Assembly (NCBI GenBank): GCA_030248295.1
Contig: JASANH010000737.1
Location: 1 to 64,000, forward strand
Reading direction: 5' to 3'
Length of the DNA stretch: 64,000 nucleotides
Source of the DNA: Mesodorylaimus sp. YZB2_4
Taxonomy: Eukaryota; Nematoda; Enoplea; Dorylaimida; Dorylaimidae
Shown here: one piece after another, positions 23,201 to 35,094 of the stretch
Position numbering within the stretch: position 1 is the stretch's first letter
Layout: each line of letters opens with the position of its first letter
The notes under the pieces: model-generated
Databases searched by the model: none
The model's input: only the letters and a program-made list of their open reading frames with translations
Told to the model about the DNA's origin: nothing
Made by a program: the position numbers and the translations under genes

Positions 23201-26200
23201 CGACAAAAAAACTGACCGCTTCGACAGGATTCCGCAGTCCTAATCAGCAGTGCTAGCGTGAGAAACAAAATCAGGAAAGAAACTCAGCCATAGAGATTGT
23301 AAAAAGTGGATCACGATTAGAGGGTGAATCTAAGTGGTGATGAAGACTCTGCGATACTGCAGTTATGTCCAATTCTTTGGCACTGCTGCTGTTTCGAGTA
23401 ACTGATGTGTTATCGCCACAGCTGGAAGCTTTTTGCATTTACATCTCAATTGATCACGTCAATCGGTTGCTAGAAGCGCTAATTTCTACCTTTTATAATT
23501 ATCTTGATGAAAGTTAAACGCCGAAGACTTCAGGCTGTGGATAATTTTGCGATAACACAACATTTCCTCGAAGCAACAGCATTGCAAATCAACAGGACGT
23601 TTCGACAGAATCTCACAGTCCTCGTCAGCACTCTTTCATACACACTCTCATCATTCTCTAATTCTCACAACCTCTGTCTCCTGAGTTTTTCTCCTATTCA
23701 CAGTCGAACGCTAGTACTGCTGACGAAGACCATGGGATATGATCGAAACGCCCACTTCTTTTTTACTGATGCTGCGCCGACCAACTGACTATATTGAATA
23801 TCAACAGCCTAAACCCTTTCGCACTTATTCTTCCCAAGATCATTACAAAATGCAGAGTAGTGCCGCTTCTAGCAGCCGATTGCTCGTTTTGCTATAAGTG
23901 GTACCCTACCAGCCTTGGCGGGAATCAGAATTCCGCATAGCCGTATCTTTTAGACAAGATTATGCAAAAACACTAGTTCCGTCATTTCGTCTCCTGCTTC
24001 CGAGAGTCTAAAAAATGCTTCCTAATCACACTCATTTCACTCGCGCTTTCCCCTTCAAACAGTGCTATGAGACGCCTCAATTCAGGAGGTTCTATATATA
24101 TATATAAAATTAACAGTGCAGATGGGATAAAATCATGGGACTAAACGTTGATGATAGCGATTTTATCAACTGCATATAATGCATGTGGGCGACTGCCCCC
24201 TATGTGTCATTTTGAAGCTCGGTAGGTTGTTTATATGTAAATCTGGATTTCACAGCCTTACCTGGAGTGAGGTAAACAGGAGGCACTGCTTTGCCTTCAT
24301 CCGATACTTTCTCCAATTCTTGTAACGCCAACAAATGATTCCACAATGCTGACTTTCCCTGAAACGAATCACACCTGATTTTTGTCGATGATAAAAAATA
24401 TTCATCCTTTGGAGTTTTCAAGGATTTCCACTCTTAAAAAATGTTTATAAAGTAGTCATATAAGTTTTCAATTTAAATTGACCGAGTCACATTTTTTAGT
24501 TATAAATGTCGAAAGCCAATCGCAGAGCGTCGCATAGCTTTCGAGACGCTCCCTCAATGCTTTCATTTTTTTCTAGCCATTGTCGCTCACTGTCTACAGT
24601 AGACACACCAGTGCATCTTCGACAGGTGTGTTCCAGTCAAATGGCTAGTTCCCTCTTATCTCTTCATCAAAAAATACTGTTTACCTTCTTCTTATGTAAA
24701 CCATGACTCCATATCCTTTCGATCAAATCGCACAGACTCGCCACCAACGTATTCTCCTCGACACCAGTTATACTTAAATCGGCGTGACCCAATTCCACAG
24801 CCTCTTTACCCATTTTTTCGACCAGCATTCTTTTCGTCTTAGCTTTTGCTTCGCGCAATAATTGTTCAACGAAGCGCCAATTCGTTTGAGCTACTTGAGC
24901 TGGCGTTAAATCGTTGGCCAAACCAGTCAGATTTGTGCTATTTCTATAACTTTTCGCTGTGCCACCGACTTGATTCGCCGCATAGCGCTGAAATGGTACA
25001 CTAAGTTAAGAAAACTTTGCGAGCAGGCAATTGACGATTTCTTGATGCACTGATCCAGATATTCTATAAGTGCACAACTACATGAATGTGGCAAGCAGTA
25101 AGTCCAGCAAACTAGAATGCCTAGCAGTGACAGTGGCTGCTGTCATTGCATGACTCTGTGCAAATGTCAGCAACAAATTCTCAAAAGGTTCTCCGAATCA
25201 ACCTAAAAATTTTTATCGATTCATAACTGTGTTAGCCCTGTCACTGTCGCCCTCGTTATAGCCTCGCAAAATTAAACGTCTACCGTTTACGACAGATGCC
25301 GGGCTTTCACCTCGTGGCCTGGTGGGTCAGGCATCTGCCTCTCACGCCAGGCGCGCAGTTACGGGCGAGTGTTCGACTCGAGGGCCAGTAAATCATTTCG
25401 TGTAAAATGTGTCCCTTCACCCTCGAGTGCGCATAAGCGTTTGGTGATGTGGTAAAACATGAACATGAGATGCGCATTTATGAGAGCGCTCGATCAAGCA
25501 AGCCAATTTCAATAACAAACTGGTTTTCTACGCTCTCACTTGTCCTCCAATCCAAACATTTTTTGCATAGTGACATAACATGTCCTATTCTGGTCTCCCC
25601 TAAGCCACCACCAGTTCGCTGTTTTTATTCATTTTTCCGCTCTCCGCCTGTTAGTGATTCAAAGTCAGCAAGCCATCGCCTTTCAACCAATTGTAAGTCA
25701 TTTCACGCTAAGCAGCAGACGAAATAGCATTGAGTGACACTATTAACAATTCTTTGAACGGAAACCAGTTCAGTTAGTTGAATATATCTCCCTCAATTTA
25801 AACAAATATCCCGTTTTATGTCTACAAAAATGTAAACCATTCAACCTCTTCCCTTTCTCCTAGCTCTCAGAAAAAAACTATTTTTGGTCATACTTACATC
25901 ATTTGCGCTTTGTTCCTTTTGCCTCAAATGTCTATATCTTTGCTTCCAAGGACTTCGTTGAGGGCTACAAAAAAAATCAAGCTCCGTTAAAACGAGGGTT
26001 AGTTGCCCGTTTATATCCATCTACATACTAAATTAAATTTCCCCCCAATAAAGCAAAAATCGATTCGTTACCTAGCCGGCGGCGGACGATTCAAAACGTT
26101 TGCATCGAGTAGCGGAAAAAAGCCAGGCTCGTGTACTCGACCAAACCCGACTCCTCCACTCGTCGCCGATGCTACGCCCGAGTCAGGCGAATCGATCAAC

Positions 26201-29200
26201 GAGTCCAAAACGTGCGGTCTTGGAACTTCGTAATCGAAGCTTTCTTCCCTTTTCGCAATCATTTCCTCTATGGAATAAGAAAAAAAATGCAATGTTATCG
26301 TTCGCTTGACTGACTACCCTCTAGCCAAAATTTAACGATTTCGGTAAGCTTCTTCAATAAAACTCATGTTTCTCCTCAAACTCAGACTTAAAAAATTGAC
26401 TAATTTTTCACTTCTTCAATCCCTCAAGGATCGAGCATATGTTTTCAATACCTCACGCCGGTAGGTATTCCCAAAAAAGCTTTCAAAGAAACCAGAAAAT
26501 CAATTGTACTCAGCCCCCCCCCCAAAAAAAAAATTTCATAACTAAGGCCAATTCATGGCTGGCATCAGTCTTTGAAATCTCCTTCAAAAATTTTAAGGCT
26601 ACGATAGTAAACTTAGGATGGAACTGACAGATTCCACGATCAGATCAAACTGACGAATCAGGCGCAAGATACGACATAAACAATTCTTATATAATCAACC
26701 TGATTTGATCAAATTAACTGGATAAGAAATTAGTAGTCAAAATTTCGCATGGATTCCCCATTTCCAGCAAACGTTTCTCAAAATCAGCATCCTATTCCGC
26801 AGAAAACAAACCAAAGCGCGCAATTCACCTGTCCAGGCAACTGAAGGGCAAGCTTCGTAAGTCGGCGTTCTGACCATGGCATCACCATAACGTTCCCTCA
26901 AATCAATTAATCGTTGATCAAATAACTCCAAAAATGGATCCGGTGTTTCCCATTGAGCCAAAATCTTGTTATCGATAAAACTAGTGAACATTTGCGTTTC
27001 AATAAAAGCTGATAAAAATGGTAAATGCGATTCAGGTTGATCGGATAAAAAACTAGCTTTGTCAAAATTTTGCATGGATTCACGATTGCTAGCAAATGTT
27101 TCCTTATCGTTGTAATTGCCAATAATAAAATGATCATACGAGAAAAGCATATAAACGAATCGATTGAAGAAAACTTCACGAATCGCATTATTGAAACGCA
27201 TTTCTTCAAAATATCGACGACACGATGGCGAATTTCGATAAGCATTCAATGATTCTAATTCTTGTTGTAAATTTTCTAAAGGGACATTAACACCAGCCCG
27301 TCTTGCCAATGCCGTAATACGAGCCAATGGTGCACTTTCTTTCAATACGTCCAGCGGAAGCGGTGGAAGCTGAGAACGATGCGGGAGACCAGCCGCGCTT
27401 CGATTATTATTCAAAGCCGAACTATTGTTCTCCATCGATGGCATATTGCCCGATTCCATATTCGCCGTCAGGCTGTCTTCATCGAAACTTCTTGACATTC
27501 GTTTCCACTAAAATAAAAGAAACTAGAAACTCGTTTTTCAGCCTTTTGCAATGCGCTATGATTCGAAAAACTGATCACGAAATTGGTCAATTTGATTACC
27601 CTGATCAGATTTATCGGTTCTAAGCTTCTGACTCACCTTATGATTAGGCCAGCAAGTATTACCAGTTATCAGTCCAGTCAGTAAGACCATCTGATCAGAC
27701 TCAGGGTGCAAAACACAAAAGTCTGACTCCTCCAATAGGCCAGCTAGCGTAATCAGTCCAGCCGGTAAAACCATCTGGTCAGATTTATCAATCCGAACCC
27801 CAGCCTCTGACTCACCTGATAATCACCCCGTCGCCCCTTCGGTCCACTGCCTGAGTAGTGCATGGCCGCTTGTTCGTAAATCATCGCCGCATTCTCTCGT
27901 TCAGAATATCGATCAAAAACGTACTCTAATTCTTTCACTAATTCTTTACGATCAGGCAAAGCTGGCACGTCCTCAGGCAATTCCACATGACGGGTATCAA
28001 TATCAACTAGACAAATGTTCGACTAAAATGCAAAAAAATTAAGGAAACATTTATGAAATGTTAAAAAGTCCCTAAAAATTGCATACTTGAAGAACTTCTT
28101 CTGGAATGTTTTCTTCATACCAAAGGCCCATAATAAATGGCAAAGGTGCTTCGAGAAACATGGCTTGCGAATAAGGTATAATTGGGACATAAACGTGTTG
28201 CCAACGAAATGGGAATAAAAGCGATGTCAATGTTTCCGACACCAACATCAGTTGCTGAAGAACTGAAATAAACATTCGAAATTTTTAAGTGCAATTAAGA
28301 AAGGCGAATTCCAGTTTAAAAAATGTGACTTTTTAAAGTTTCTAAGCCCCCTGCTTTTAGTTCTATCCAAGCGAGAATGCCTCAAAATCTTTCAGTTACA
28401 TCATTTTCTTCTTCGATTTTGTTTACATAGTTCACAGCGTTGAAGCAAGCGAACTCGCTGTATCGTGAAACGAAACTAATTTAATCATACAACTTCATCA
28501 AAAAGGCAGCAAGACTTCTAGAGCAGAAACGGTGAGATCGATCGCGCGAAAAAGGCGAGAACACGCGATGCGCCTCGCATCAGAAACAGAATAAAGGCTA
28601 GTAAGCGCAGAGAAGATAAACAAGAAATTTTTACCTTTTGAACACAACAAAACTTGATGTTCGAGTAAAACGCATGTATAAACTTTCAAAAATATGTCCA
28701 CCGGTAATAAATCAAAAACTTGTCGTAATGAATAATCGAAAAATGGCAATTCATTTATTCCTGGTCGTTGACATACAATGTCATTATTTGCCAAAGTTAG
28801 TTTTAAACTTCGCCCAGGCGGCGGTAATGGAACTTCGTATAAAAGCCAATAAACGTAAGATTCCAAGGGCAAAGGTGGCGGATTTAAATTAGCAACAAAC
28901 GAATATAGTGTCCTTAGAACACTCTCGCACGCACCCACCATCGGCAAACGAGTAGTCATGGCTAAACATTTGCAAACGAATAATTTATCTTTCGATGCGT
29001 CATAAAATGATGTCCGTTTCGATCGATGACTACGACCTCGACGAGGCAACGTATGAGAGCCACCACGACTAGAACCACTCGATTCATCCTGAAACATGAT
29101 GCTGATTGTGTGCTGTGTGTTCATGCTCCACATACTGCACAGTACGGCCTGCATGCCAGTATCAGCAGAAATCTCTGACTTGCAGGCTGCAGGTCGAGAC

Positions 29201-30437
29201 TAACCAAATTATGTGATAGCAAGCGATGGTGGCCAGACACTGTGATGGCAAGCTTAGCTGCCATTGGCTGCCGTCTCACACTGCACTGTCCAACAGTGCC
29301 ACATTAGAAGAGTATTCTAACACAATGCTTCTCTCATGTCATGTCAAACTTTATGATAGCCAAGCACTGTGCAGCGCACTCGAGTGCCAAGGTGAATATA
29401 GATTGACAATTATTTTTTACCTAGCCGATAGTCGACCTAGCGTGAGGCAGACGCCTTAACCCTCTAGGCCACGACCGGGATTTAGGCGCCCCTCACTTGC
29501 ATTTCCTTGACAACTAAAACACGCTTTTCCGGATTCCCAAAAAACTTTAGCAGCAACTTTGCAGAAGTTTTCACTTCATCAATTTGATGCAAACCAAAAC
29601 ATTGGGTAATCAGGGTAACTATTGTAACTGCTGCTAGTTCTTCTAAGCTTCCCCTTGTCTACTTTAGCAACCCCTAAAAAGTTTTCTGAGTCCGACACGC
29701 GATAGAGAAAAATTGCACTAAAATTCCTGGAGGTAATAGATGACAGAGAACAGACAAAAGGGGCCTGCTCACCAATCTCAATCGACTCGCCGAATGTTCG
29801 TCGTTTCCCGAATTGCCCAAAGCACCAGCCGACGGTCCATTACTTCCGGTCAGTTCACGCAGATGTAAACTATGCAAGGACTGCATGGCTTGAATAATAT
29901 GAGCATGAACCACTTCTTCCCAAAACGTCAATGCGCAACCATCCGAACGCGATCCATCGGCTCGAATACAAGCGAAAGTGTGAAACGAAGGTTCGGCTGG
30001 TATATCCTTCTGTGTACAGAATCGTAATCCTTTCGGCAGGCATAACTGAAACAAAAATGATGCTTTATGATAGCTTGGAAACCAAGAAGAACTATATGCA
30101 TTCCAAAGATCAAATTCGGATGCATTTTTGAAAAAGGACCTGTAAATGCGTACCGGAAGAATTTCCTCCGCGAATGGTTGCCCATCACGAATCTCTGGAT
30201 AATGGCCCAATAATTTCGCCACATACGATCGTTCTAATGGACCTACATTCGCCGCACCTTGAACTTTGCCTAAAAAATTTCAGGTTTCTCAGGATAAGGA
30301 AAATCCAGCGCCAAAAATGTGCCTGATGGCAAAAAAAGTTCAACTACATAAAACTTACTGGCATATTGCTCTAATTCTAAACCCGTCGATACATCGAGAC
30401 CATAAATAATAAAATAATCAATGAATGTCGATTCCAT
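17219..30437 (-). CDS. DENND5: DENND5 (Rab6-interacting protein 1) orthologue, 1518 aa, 21 exons, intact
   Basis: Known members are Rab GEFs (Rab39) and Rab6 effectors in endosome-Golgi traffic. Exons: 30437-30359, 30269-30154, 30045-29773, 29088-28635, 28262-28087, 28022-27816, 27507-26829, 26267-26072, 25964-25898, 24987-24685, 24358-24262, 22242-21922, 21668-21260, 20927-20806, 20723-20482, 19900-19839, 19137-19040, 18933-18755, 18531-18408, 17625-17457, 17402-17219. The sum is 4557 nt with all phases compatible. Domains: uDENN about 5-155, cDENN about 200-366 ([20 protein letters not shown]), dDENN about 500-640 ([14 protein letters not shown]), RUN1 about 770-1165 ([38 protein letters not shown]), PLAT about 1168-1285 ([10 protein letters not shown]), RUN2 about 1320-1518 ([17 protein letters not shown]). 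It is longer than human DENND5A (about 1287 aa), mainly from a low-complexity insert split over exons 12-13 inside RUN1. The start fits the family N-terminus ([10 protein letters not shown]). Confidence 0.97.
17797..18240. repeat. Palindrome and about 65-bp direct repeats in a DENND5 intron
   Basis: 17797-17848 is a 52-nt palindrome with one mismatched pair, centred on TTTCGAAA, with arms ACATTGGG...ACCATATTTTACACACCCAATGT. The same unit (TGTAAAATATGGTTTCAGA) recurs as direct copies near 17935, 18000 and 18075, and inverted at about 18205-18235. It lies between exons 19 and 20 of DENND5. It looks like a small repeat that amplified locally. Confidence 0.8.
20985..21200. repeat. Hairpin-rich repeat in DENND5 intron 13
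   Basis: Several units pair a GACGGGT or CTCAGGTTGATGT motif with CTCCCAGCC(A)GGG. Examples are GTCAACCCCTCAGGTTGATG at about 21121 and GGTTGATGTCACATCTCCCA at about 21170. CGATACTCTGCCCTGGCTGG and CCAGCCAGGGGAGAATATCG form inverted partners. Related to 14565-14800. Confidence 0.6.
23035..23935. mobile_element. Inverted-repeat element with internal duplication in DENND5 intron 11
   Basis: The left end has GAATTCCCGCCAGGGCAGGG...GACAAAACGGTCAATCGGCTGC. The right end (about 23870-23930) has its inverted relative (GCAGCCGATTGCTCGTTTTG...CTTGGCGGGAATC). Inside, 23150-23275 and 23515-23640 are direct relatives (TTCAGGCTGTGGATAATTTTG type, then TTCGACAG...CAGTCCT). No long frame is present, so it looks like a non-autonomous element of about 0.9 kb. 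Confidence 0.65.
25313..25457 (+). repeat. tRNA-derived SINE, copy 1
   Basis: The first 75 bases imitate a tRNA: an A-box-like GTGGCCTGGTGGGTCAG, an anticodon-arm-like CTGCCTCTCACGCCAGG, and a B-box-like GTGTTCGACTCG. A tRNA-unrelated body follows (TAAATCATTTCGTGT, then CCCTTCACCCTCGAGTGCGC). The same head and body occur inverted at 56135-56302, degraded at 45170-45272, and as a trace at about 19430-19480. It lies in DENND5 intron 9. It cannot be a functional tRNA: the acceptor stem does not pair. Confidence 0.8.
29410..29485 (-). repeat. tRNA-like SINE head (second type) in DENND5 intron 3
   Basis: The reverse complement reads GTCGTGGCCTAGAGGGTTAA then GGCGTCTGCCTCACGCTAGG. This has an A box and an anticodon-like arm close to the SINE at 25313, but a degraded B box and a different continuation. 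Confidence 0.45.
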
Positions 30438-32909
30438 GTTTTCTTGTACTTTTCACAAAACTAGGCATTCGACCGCTTCTTAGAGTAACGGAAAGGACGA
30501 GTGCCAGGAAACATTCAGGTTTCCCATACTAACTAGCGAATGAGGGCCAGTTTGACGAGGCAACAAACAGCAAAGAGCCTTTTTATGAGGCGTCACGCGT
30601 TCAAGCGCGTCAGGGACTGAAAAATTTCTTGATTGACATGCTCCTCGTCGGCCACCGACTAGAAACAGCTCTATTTTGAGAAGAGCGGCTGGTAATTGGC
30701 CGCCCGCCCTGGGCAACCAGCCGCTAGCGCACGGGGTACGCAGTGTCATAAGCAGTCACCGACTTGACTACAGTAAAAAGAGGAGGGAGCTCAAAATTTT
30801 TGTTTGATCTTGTCTTTTTCTTTATTATTGGCGGAGTGACAAGTGGAGCATGTGCAACAAGCTAAAAGCCCATGGCAACCAGGCAAGTCTTCCGACCTTG
30901 TTAATTAATCCTTATGGGTGCAGCTCTGTGCAGTATCGATGGCCTGTTGAGCAACAACATACGCAGGCATAAAAAATATATATTTACTGGAACCAGAGTT
31001 TATCTATGCTTCCCTCGGCGACACATGCTTGCAATTACATTTCTGTGAGTATCTAATACTCATGAACAGTATCAAATGCATGATGAATGACATGATTACT
31101 TGCATGTCGTTTCAACAATACTCATTAAACTTTTGATGATGTGCTGGTTTCTCCTGGAGGAGGGGCCTGGGGGGGGGGGGGGGTCAGGAAGACCCTGACC
31201 CCTCACCCTCCTGACACGGTTGAGGTGGTCCTAGACACCGACATTCTAGAGACAGTCTCCTCGTTTGTCTTCTGTTCGACGATACTTAGTGAGTCATTCA
31301 CTGCAAGGTCAGCGAGTGTTTCTGGTTCGCAAACCAGCCTCCAGCACTAGGAATCGAGCCTAGGATGACCCAGCCACTCGCTCGCAAGCAATGCGGGGGA
31401 CGAATGCTGAGCAGCACCATCGCGGCCACATCAACCCGATGGGTTGACGCTCCTAGCTAGCTCAGGGAGGATCGATTCTTCTCTCCTACTCGCCATGGCC
31501 TGTCAGGCAGTGATGTTATACCAGCTGCAAAAGAAAATGTGCGATGTAATTATCAATGTACGACTCTCTGATCGCAGATCCCGCCACAAGTCGAGAAACG
31601 TCTGGACGTACTCCTTGGAGCTGGTCCTCACATGCCCATTTTCATGGCATATGTACCAGCACGTTCCCGCTGATATATCCGCATGGTTTCCAGAAGAAAG
31701 GGATTTTGAGACTAATGGGCGAAGTGTTTCTTTTGCCTGCTTGTATTCATGCATTTATTAACGCAGCCGCATGCTAGCATAGCAAAGAGCATTGGGCTCG
31801 CATATGCAAGTCGCGTTATTCGCGTGTTCAAATCGCAAGTACACTTGACTTGGCCTTCCTTAGGGCTCAGTCGTTTTATGAATGGTCCACTGGCCACCAG
31901 AGTGTGGTGTCTTCTGATTCTGCCTAACATTACGCGCAGTCGGATCTCCTCGGAATGGTCACTGGCATAAGTGATCAGCCAGCTGCGGCCAGTCAGCCGG
32001 CCAGCCGGTTTGTGGTAAAGCGATATATACCTATTAATCCAGAGATCGATGTAACCCTTGCGCATGGTAGGCCATGGCGAGGAGGAGAAAGTTCTCGATA
32101 TCCCCTGGCTGGTTTCACTTGCACGAGCAGGTATACTTGCAAAACTTTCCTTTCTCCAGTCAGAGTCTTTGTCCCGCCAACATACATCCCCTTCTACTGT
32201 ACGCAAGGCCTGGTTACACTGGCAAGGCCTAGCGTTTTAGCCCCCAAAGTCCGTAACCCTAGATTCAGTTCGCTCACTAGGAGTTTTTGATTGTCAGTCG
32301 CATGCTCCCACGCCGACCAGGTGGTTGCAGGGCGGATCGGAAGTTTGACGTTCTTTTGCAATCTGTACAACATTATACAGTGCAGCAAGCCGTTGATGCG
32401 AAGCCCTCTTCCGCACTTTACTCCACCCTTTCGCCTTGCCTAATGCCCTACACTCCTTATCTGCATCCTTGCATCCGTAGAGTACCTAGCTGGGAAATGA
32501 GCACTGAGTGGTCCCATCTTCGCCATTGTTTCATTTTCCGACTCGTGTTTCCGAGTGTCGAAGTATTCGTGTACAAGTTCATAAGTTAGCCGAAGCCAAA
32601 ACGGAAATTAGCTCGCAATAATCTTGAGATTTTCTTGAAACTCTTCTTCGACGATGTCAAACTACGTCAGAAACGCATGCTTGACGCAAAGCCACCCGCC
32701 ACGAAATCAATCGTAATCTTCACTTTCCAGTGATTTGCCGACGTTGGTCGAGTCAGGCTTAGTCGCTCTTTGTAATAGATCGATTCTTGTAGCTTTTCGC
32801 AGTCTCTGGCATCATTGATAGAGAGAACACCGTTTCCAAAAATCGTTGGCACGACCTACTGCAGCGTTCTTTCGATTTCCTCTGATCTTGTGCAAGAAAC
32901 CACGAGAAT
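30438..32909. other. Spacer between DENND5 and the GPCR, no gene seen; one G15 tract and one tRNA-like stretch
   Basis: No exon chain was found. 31169-31183 is a run of 15 G. 31430-31470 belongs to the CAACCCGATGGGTTG hairpin family. 31765-31835 is tRNA-like (TAGCAAAGAGC as A box, GTTCAAATC as B box) and may be a SINE head. The DENND5 and GPCR promoters face away from each other here, so this spacer should contain both. Confidence 0.6.
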
Positions 32910-34100
32910 ATGAATTCTTCAGTGACCATCCCCACCATCTCCTGGTTTTCTTTAAACGCCAACTTATCTCTGCCAAGTATAACCGGCGTCTGGCCATGGG
33001 GACATCTTCTCTCAATCGACGACTGGTCATCTATGATTACTCGATTGAGAGCCACCAGAAGTGGCATTCGCGCCTTTGGTACTTACTCGCAATTCCCCTT
33101 TTACTTCCTGGGTTTCCTGGGTGGTGCCCTGACCATACTCACTGTGCGCTGTATGCCCCCGCAGTCAGTCACTGCATTCCACCGAGTTCTTTCGCTTATC
33201 GCACTGCTTGATATGATCTTCGTTATCTTAAAATTTGGTAGATACTTAGCCCAGCTTCACGACATGAGCAACCCCAGCTTACTGTACTTTTATGCTTACG
33301 CCTCGGCCATAGCTTACACGTGTTCATTGACCAGTGATATCATCGCTTTGTGGCTGAGTATGGAACGGTATTTGGCCTTGGCTTGGCCTATTTTCTATCA
33401 AGGGTTGCTACCTGGCCAAAAACGACGAGGTTGGCTATTCGCAATATTTCTCTCCTTGCTTTTAGGGTCGACTCGCATGCACTACGCTTTCGACACATTC
33501 GACTATCCTGGCGCCGTGAAAAATGAGCAATGGTTTCAAGGCGCTGTTTTTTTCAGCGATACAGTAATCCCTTTTATAATAACAGGAATCATGCTTATTT
33601 TTGTGCTCGGTATAACCAAGGTTGTGAGCAAGAGACTGAGGCAAAAGATGGTCCACGTTCGTCAAATAGGGCAACCCACAAATAAACAGAAGGAGATCAA
33701 TGAGGCGCTTAAAACTGTTTCTTTGTTGAGTGTCCTATTGGCTATGTTTTTCCTTAACCAGCTCGCTTATATCATGTACACCGTGGCTGGGTTTTTGATG
33801 ACCAAGGCGGGCGCATCATTGACTTATTCGAGTTCACTGGAAGATATAACAAGGTACATGAGCGCGCTATACTTTGCTTACATCGGAACGGGTCTCAGTG
33901 CCCCACTGGAAACCATATCTCGATCCTTGCCATTTTATATGTATTTCGTGTTTTGTAGTAGTTTTCGTCAGGAATTTTTCAAAGTCATGAAGAAATTCAG
34001 CTTTGGGTCATCGATCGAAATTTTAATCAGTAATCATAAAGGATTGGGAAAAAGTGGAGCTGATCGAAGACATCAGAATATAGATAATGGCAGAAATTAG
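32910..34100 (+). CDS. Orphan class A (rhodopsin-like) GPCR, 396 aa, single exon
   Basis: Seven hydrophobic segments lie at about 62-82, 91-111, 125-150, 173-190, 211-236, 266-296 and 313-340, with an extracellular N-terminus bearing NSS and NLS glycosylation sites. TM3 ends in MERYLALAWPIF, the E/DRY position. TM5 is followed by a basic third loop (KVVSKRLRQK). Helix 8 is SSFRQEFFKVMKKF. It resembles invertebrate peptide-receptor-like orphans (FMRFamide-receptor type) in the ERY and TM7-helix 8 region. Odd points: I see no cysteine at the usual TM3 top or in the second extracellular loop, and NPxxY is replaced by SRSLPFYMYF. It reads outward from the 5' side of DENND5. The intronless structure suggests retroposition or a typical chemoreceptor-like family. 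Ligand unknown. Confidence 0.85.
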   Translation: MNSSVTIPTISWFSLNANLSLPSITGVWPWGHLLSIDDWSSMITRLRATRSGIRAFGTYSQFPFYFLGFLGGALTILTVRCMPPQSVTAFHRVLSLIALLDMIFVILKFGRYLAQLHDMSNPSLLYFYAYASAIAYTCSLTSDIIALWLSMERYLALAWPIFYQGLLPGQKRRGWLFAIFLSLLLGSTRMHYAFDTFDYPGAVKNEQWFQGAVFFSDTVIPFIITGIMLIFVLGITKVVSKRLRQKMVHVRQIGQPTNKQKEINEALKTVSLLSVLLAMFFLNQLAYIMYTVAGFLMTKAGASLTYSSSLEDITRYMSALYFAYIGTGLSAPLETISRSLPFYMYFVFCSSFRQEFFKVMKKFSFGSSIEILISNHKGLGKSGADRRHQNIDNGRN

Positions 34101-34614
34101 GTCCAAGGTTTTTAGAGCTTACTTAAAAATGTGTGTTTATTACAAAAACGCGTTGTTGAATAAGTAAATTGTGTCATCTTTCGCGTCTATTATATCAATT
34201 GTTTTGTGTCTGTGTTTGCGCTTTCTGGACTCACATTATTTTCATCCTGTATCATGTCAATTTGTATCACATGCCAGTAATTTCACGAATAAGCACCTTA
34301 GCAGTACAATTCTCTTTTATTATCTCAAAACAAGGTCTCACAGTAGACTGAGCACGAGCACTTTGAGACACCTGCTGTACAAAAAGCGAGTATCCATGTG
34401 CCAGCCAAACCGAGGGCAGTCTTAATGCGTTTCACAGTTAGCTTTAGCCGCACAATGAACAGAAGACAGACTGCTAGAGAAATTTGTAAAATCTCAGATC
34501 CATGTTGTTATTTCATAGTTTCGGGCTGTCACTGGGGAGCTATGTGGATCTTTAGGATGGAATTACTTTTTTCTTTGCAGCGGACACATGTGAAATGATG
34601 TTAATATGTTATTA

Positions 34615-34895
34615 TATATATGTTAACATGTTTTTAAATATGCCTTAAAACGTTATTATATACAGTATATGATATCTATGTTATATGTATGCTATGTATG
34701 TTATATGTATGCTATGTATGTTATGTGTATGCTATGCATGTTATATGTATGGTATGTATGTTATGTGTATGCTATGCATGTTATATGTATGGTATGTATG
34801 TTATATGTGTGGTATGTATGTTATATGTATGTTTTGTATGTTATATGTATGGTATGTAAGTTATATGTATAGTATGTATGTTATATGTATGCAGC
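34615..34895 (+). repeat. 20-bp minisatellite (TTATATGTATGCTATGTATG)
   Basis: About eleven units of TTATATGTATGCTATGTATG with substitutions (GCTATGCATG, GGTATGTATG) run from about 34680 to 34895, preceded by TGTTA-rich sequence. The alternating variants suggest a 40-bp higher-order unit in the middle. The Met/Cys/Tyr-rich frames it produces are artefacts. Confidence 0.9.
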
Positions 34896-35094
34896 ATAAC
34901 ATGCTCTATATGTATCAGTTTGGCGCTATGGGGAGATACTGTAGGTTTTCAGGATGTGCGAGTAGATTGCACCAAGGAGAACCGCCAGCGGCGCCAGTCC
35001 TTCATACAGTATCCTTTGAGCTCGTACATACATAATGGCTTCAATAATGACATCGGTAAGTGCGTGATTAATGAGGTTGCGAGTACACACCGGA

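Noticed and set aside
25313-25386. Functional tRNA gene
   Set aside because: A and B boxes are present but the acceptor stem does not pair, and the copy continues into a SINE body shared with other copies.
32759-33067. 102-codon minus-strand frame over the GPCR start
   Set aside because: Antisense shadow of the receptor; no homology or splice context.
34669-35035. Met/Cys/Tyr-rich plus-strand frames
   Set aside because: Translation of the 20-bp minisatellite.
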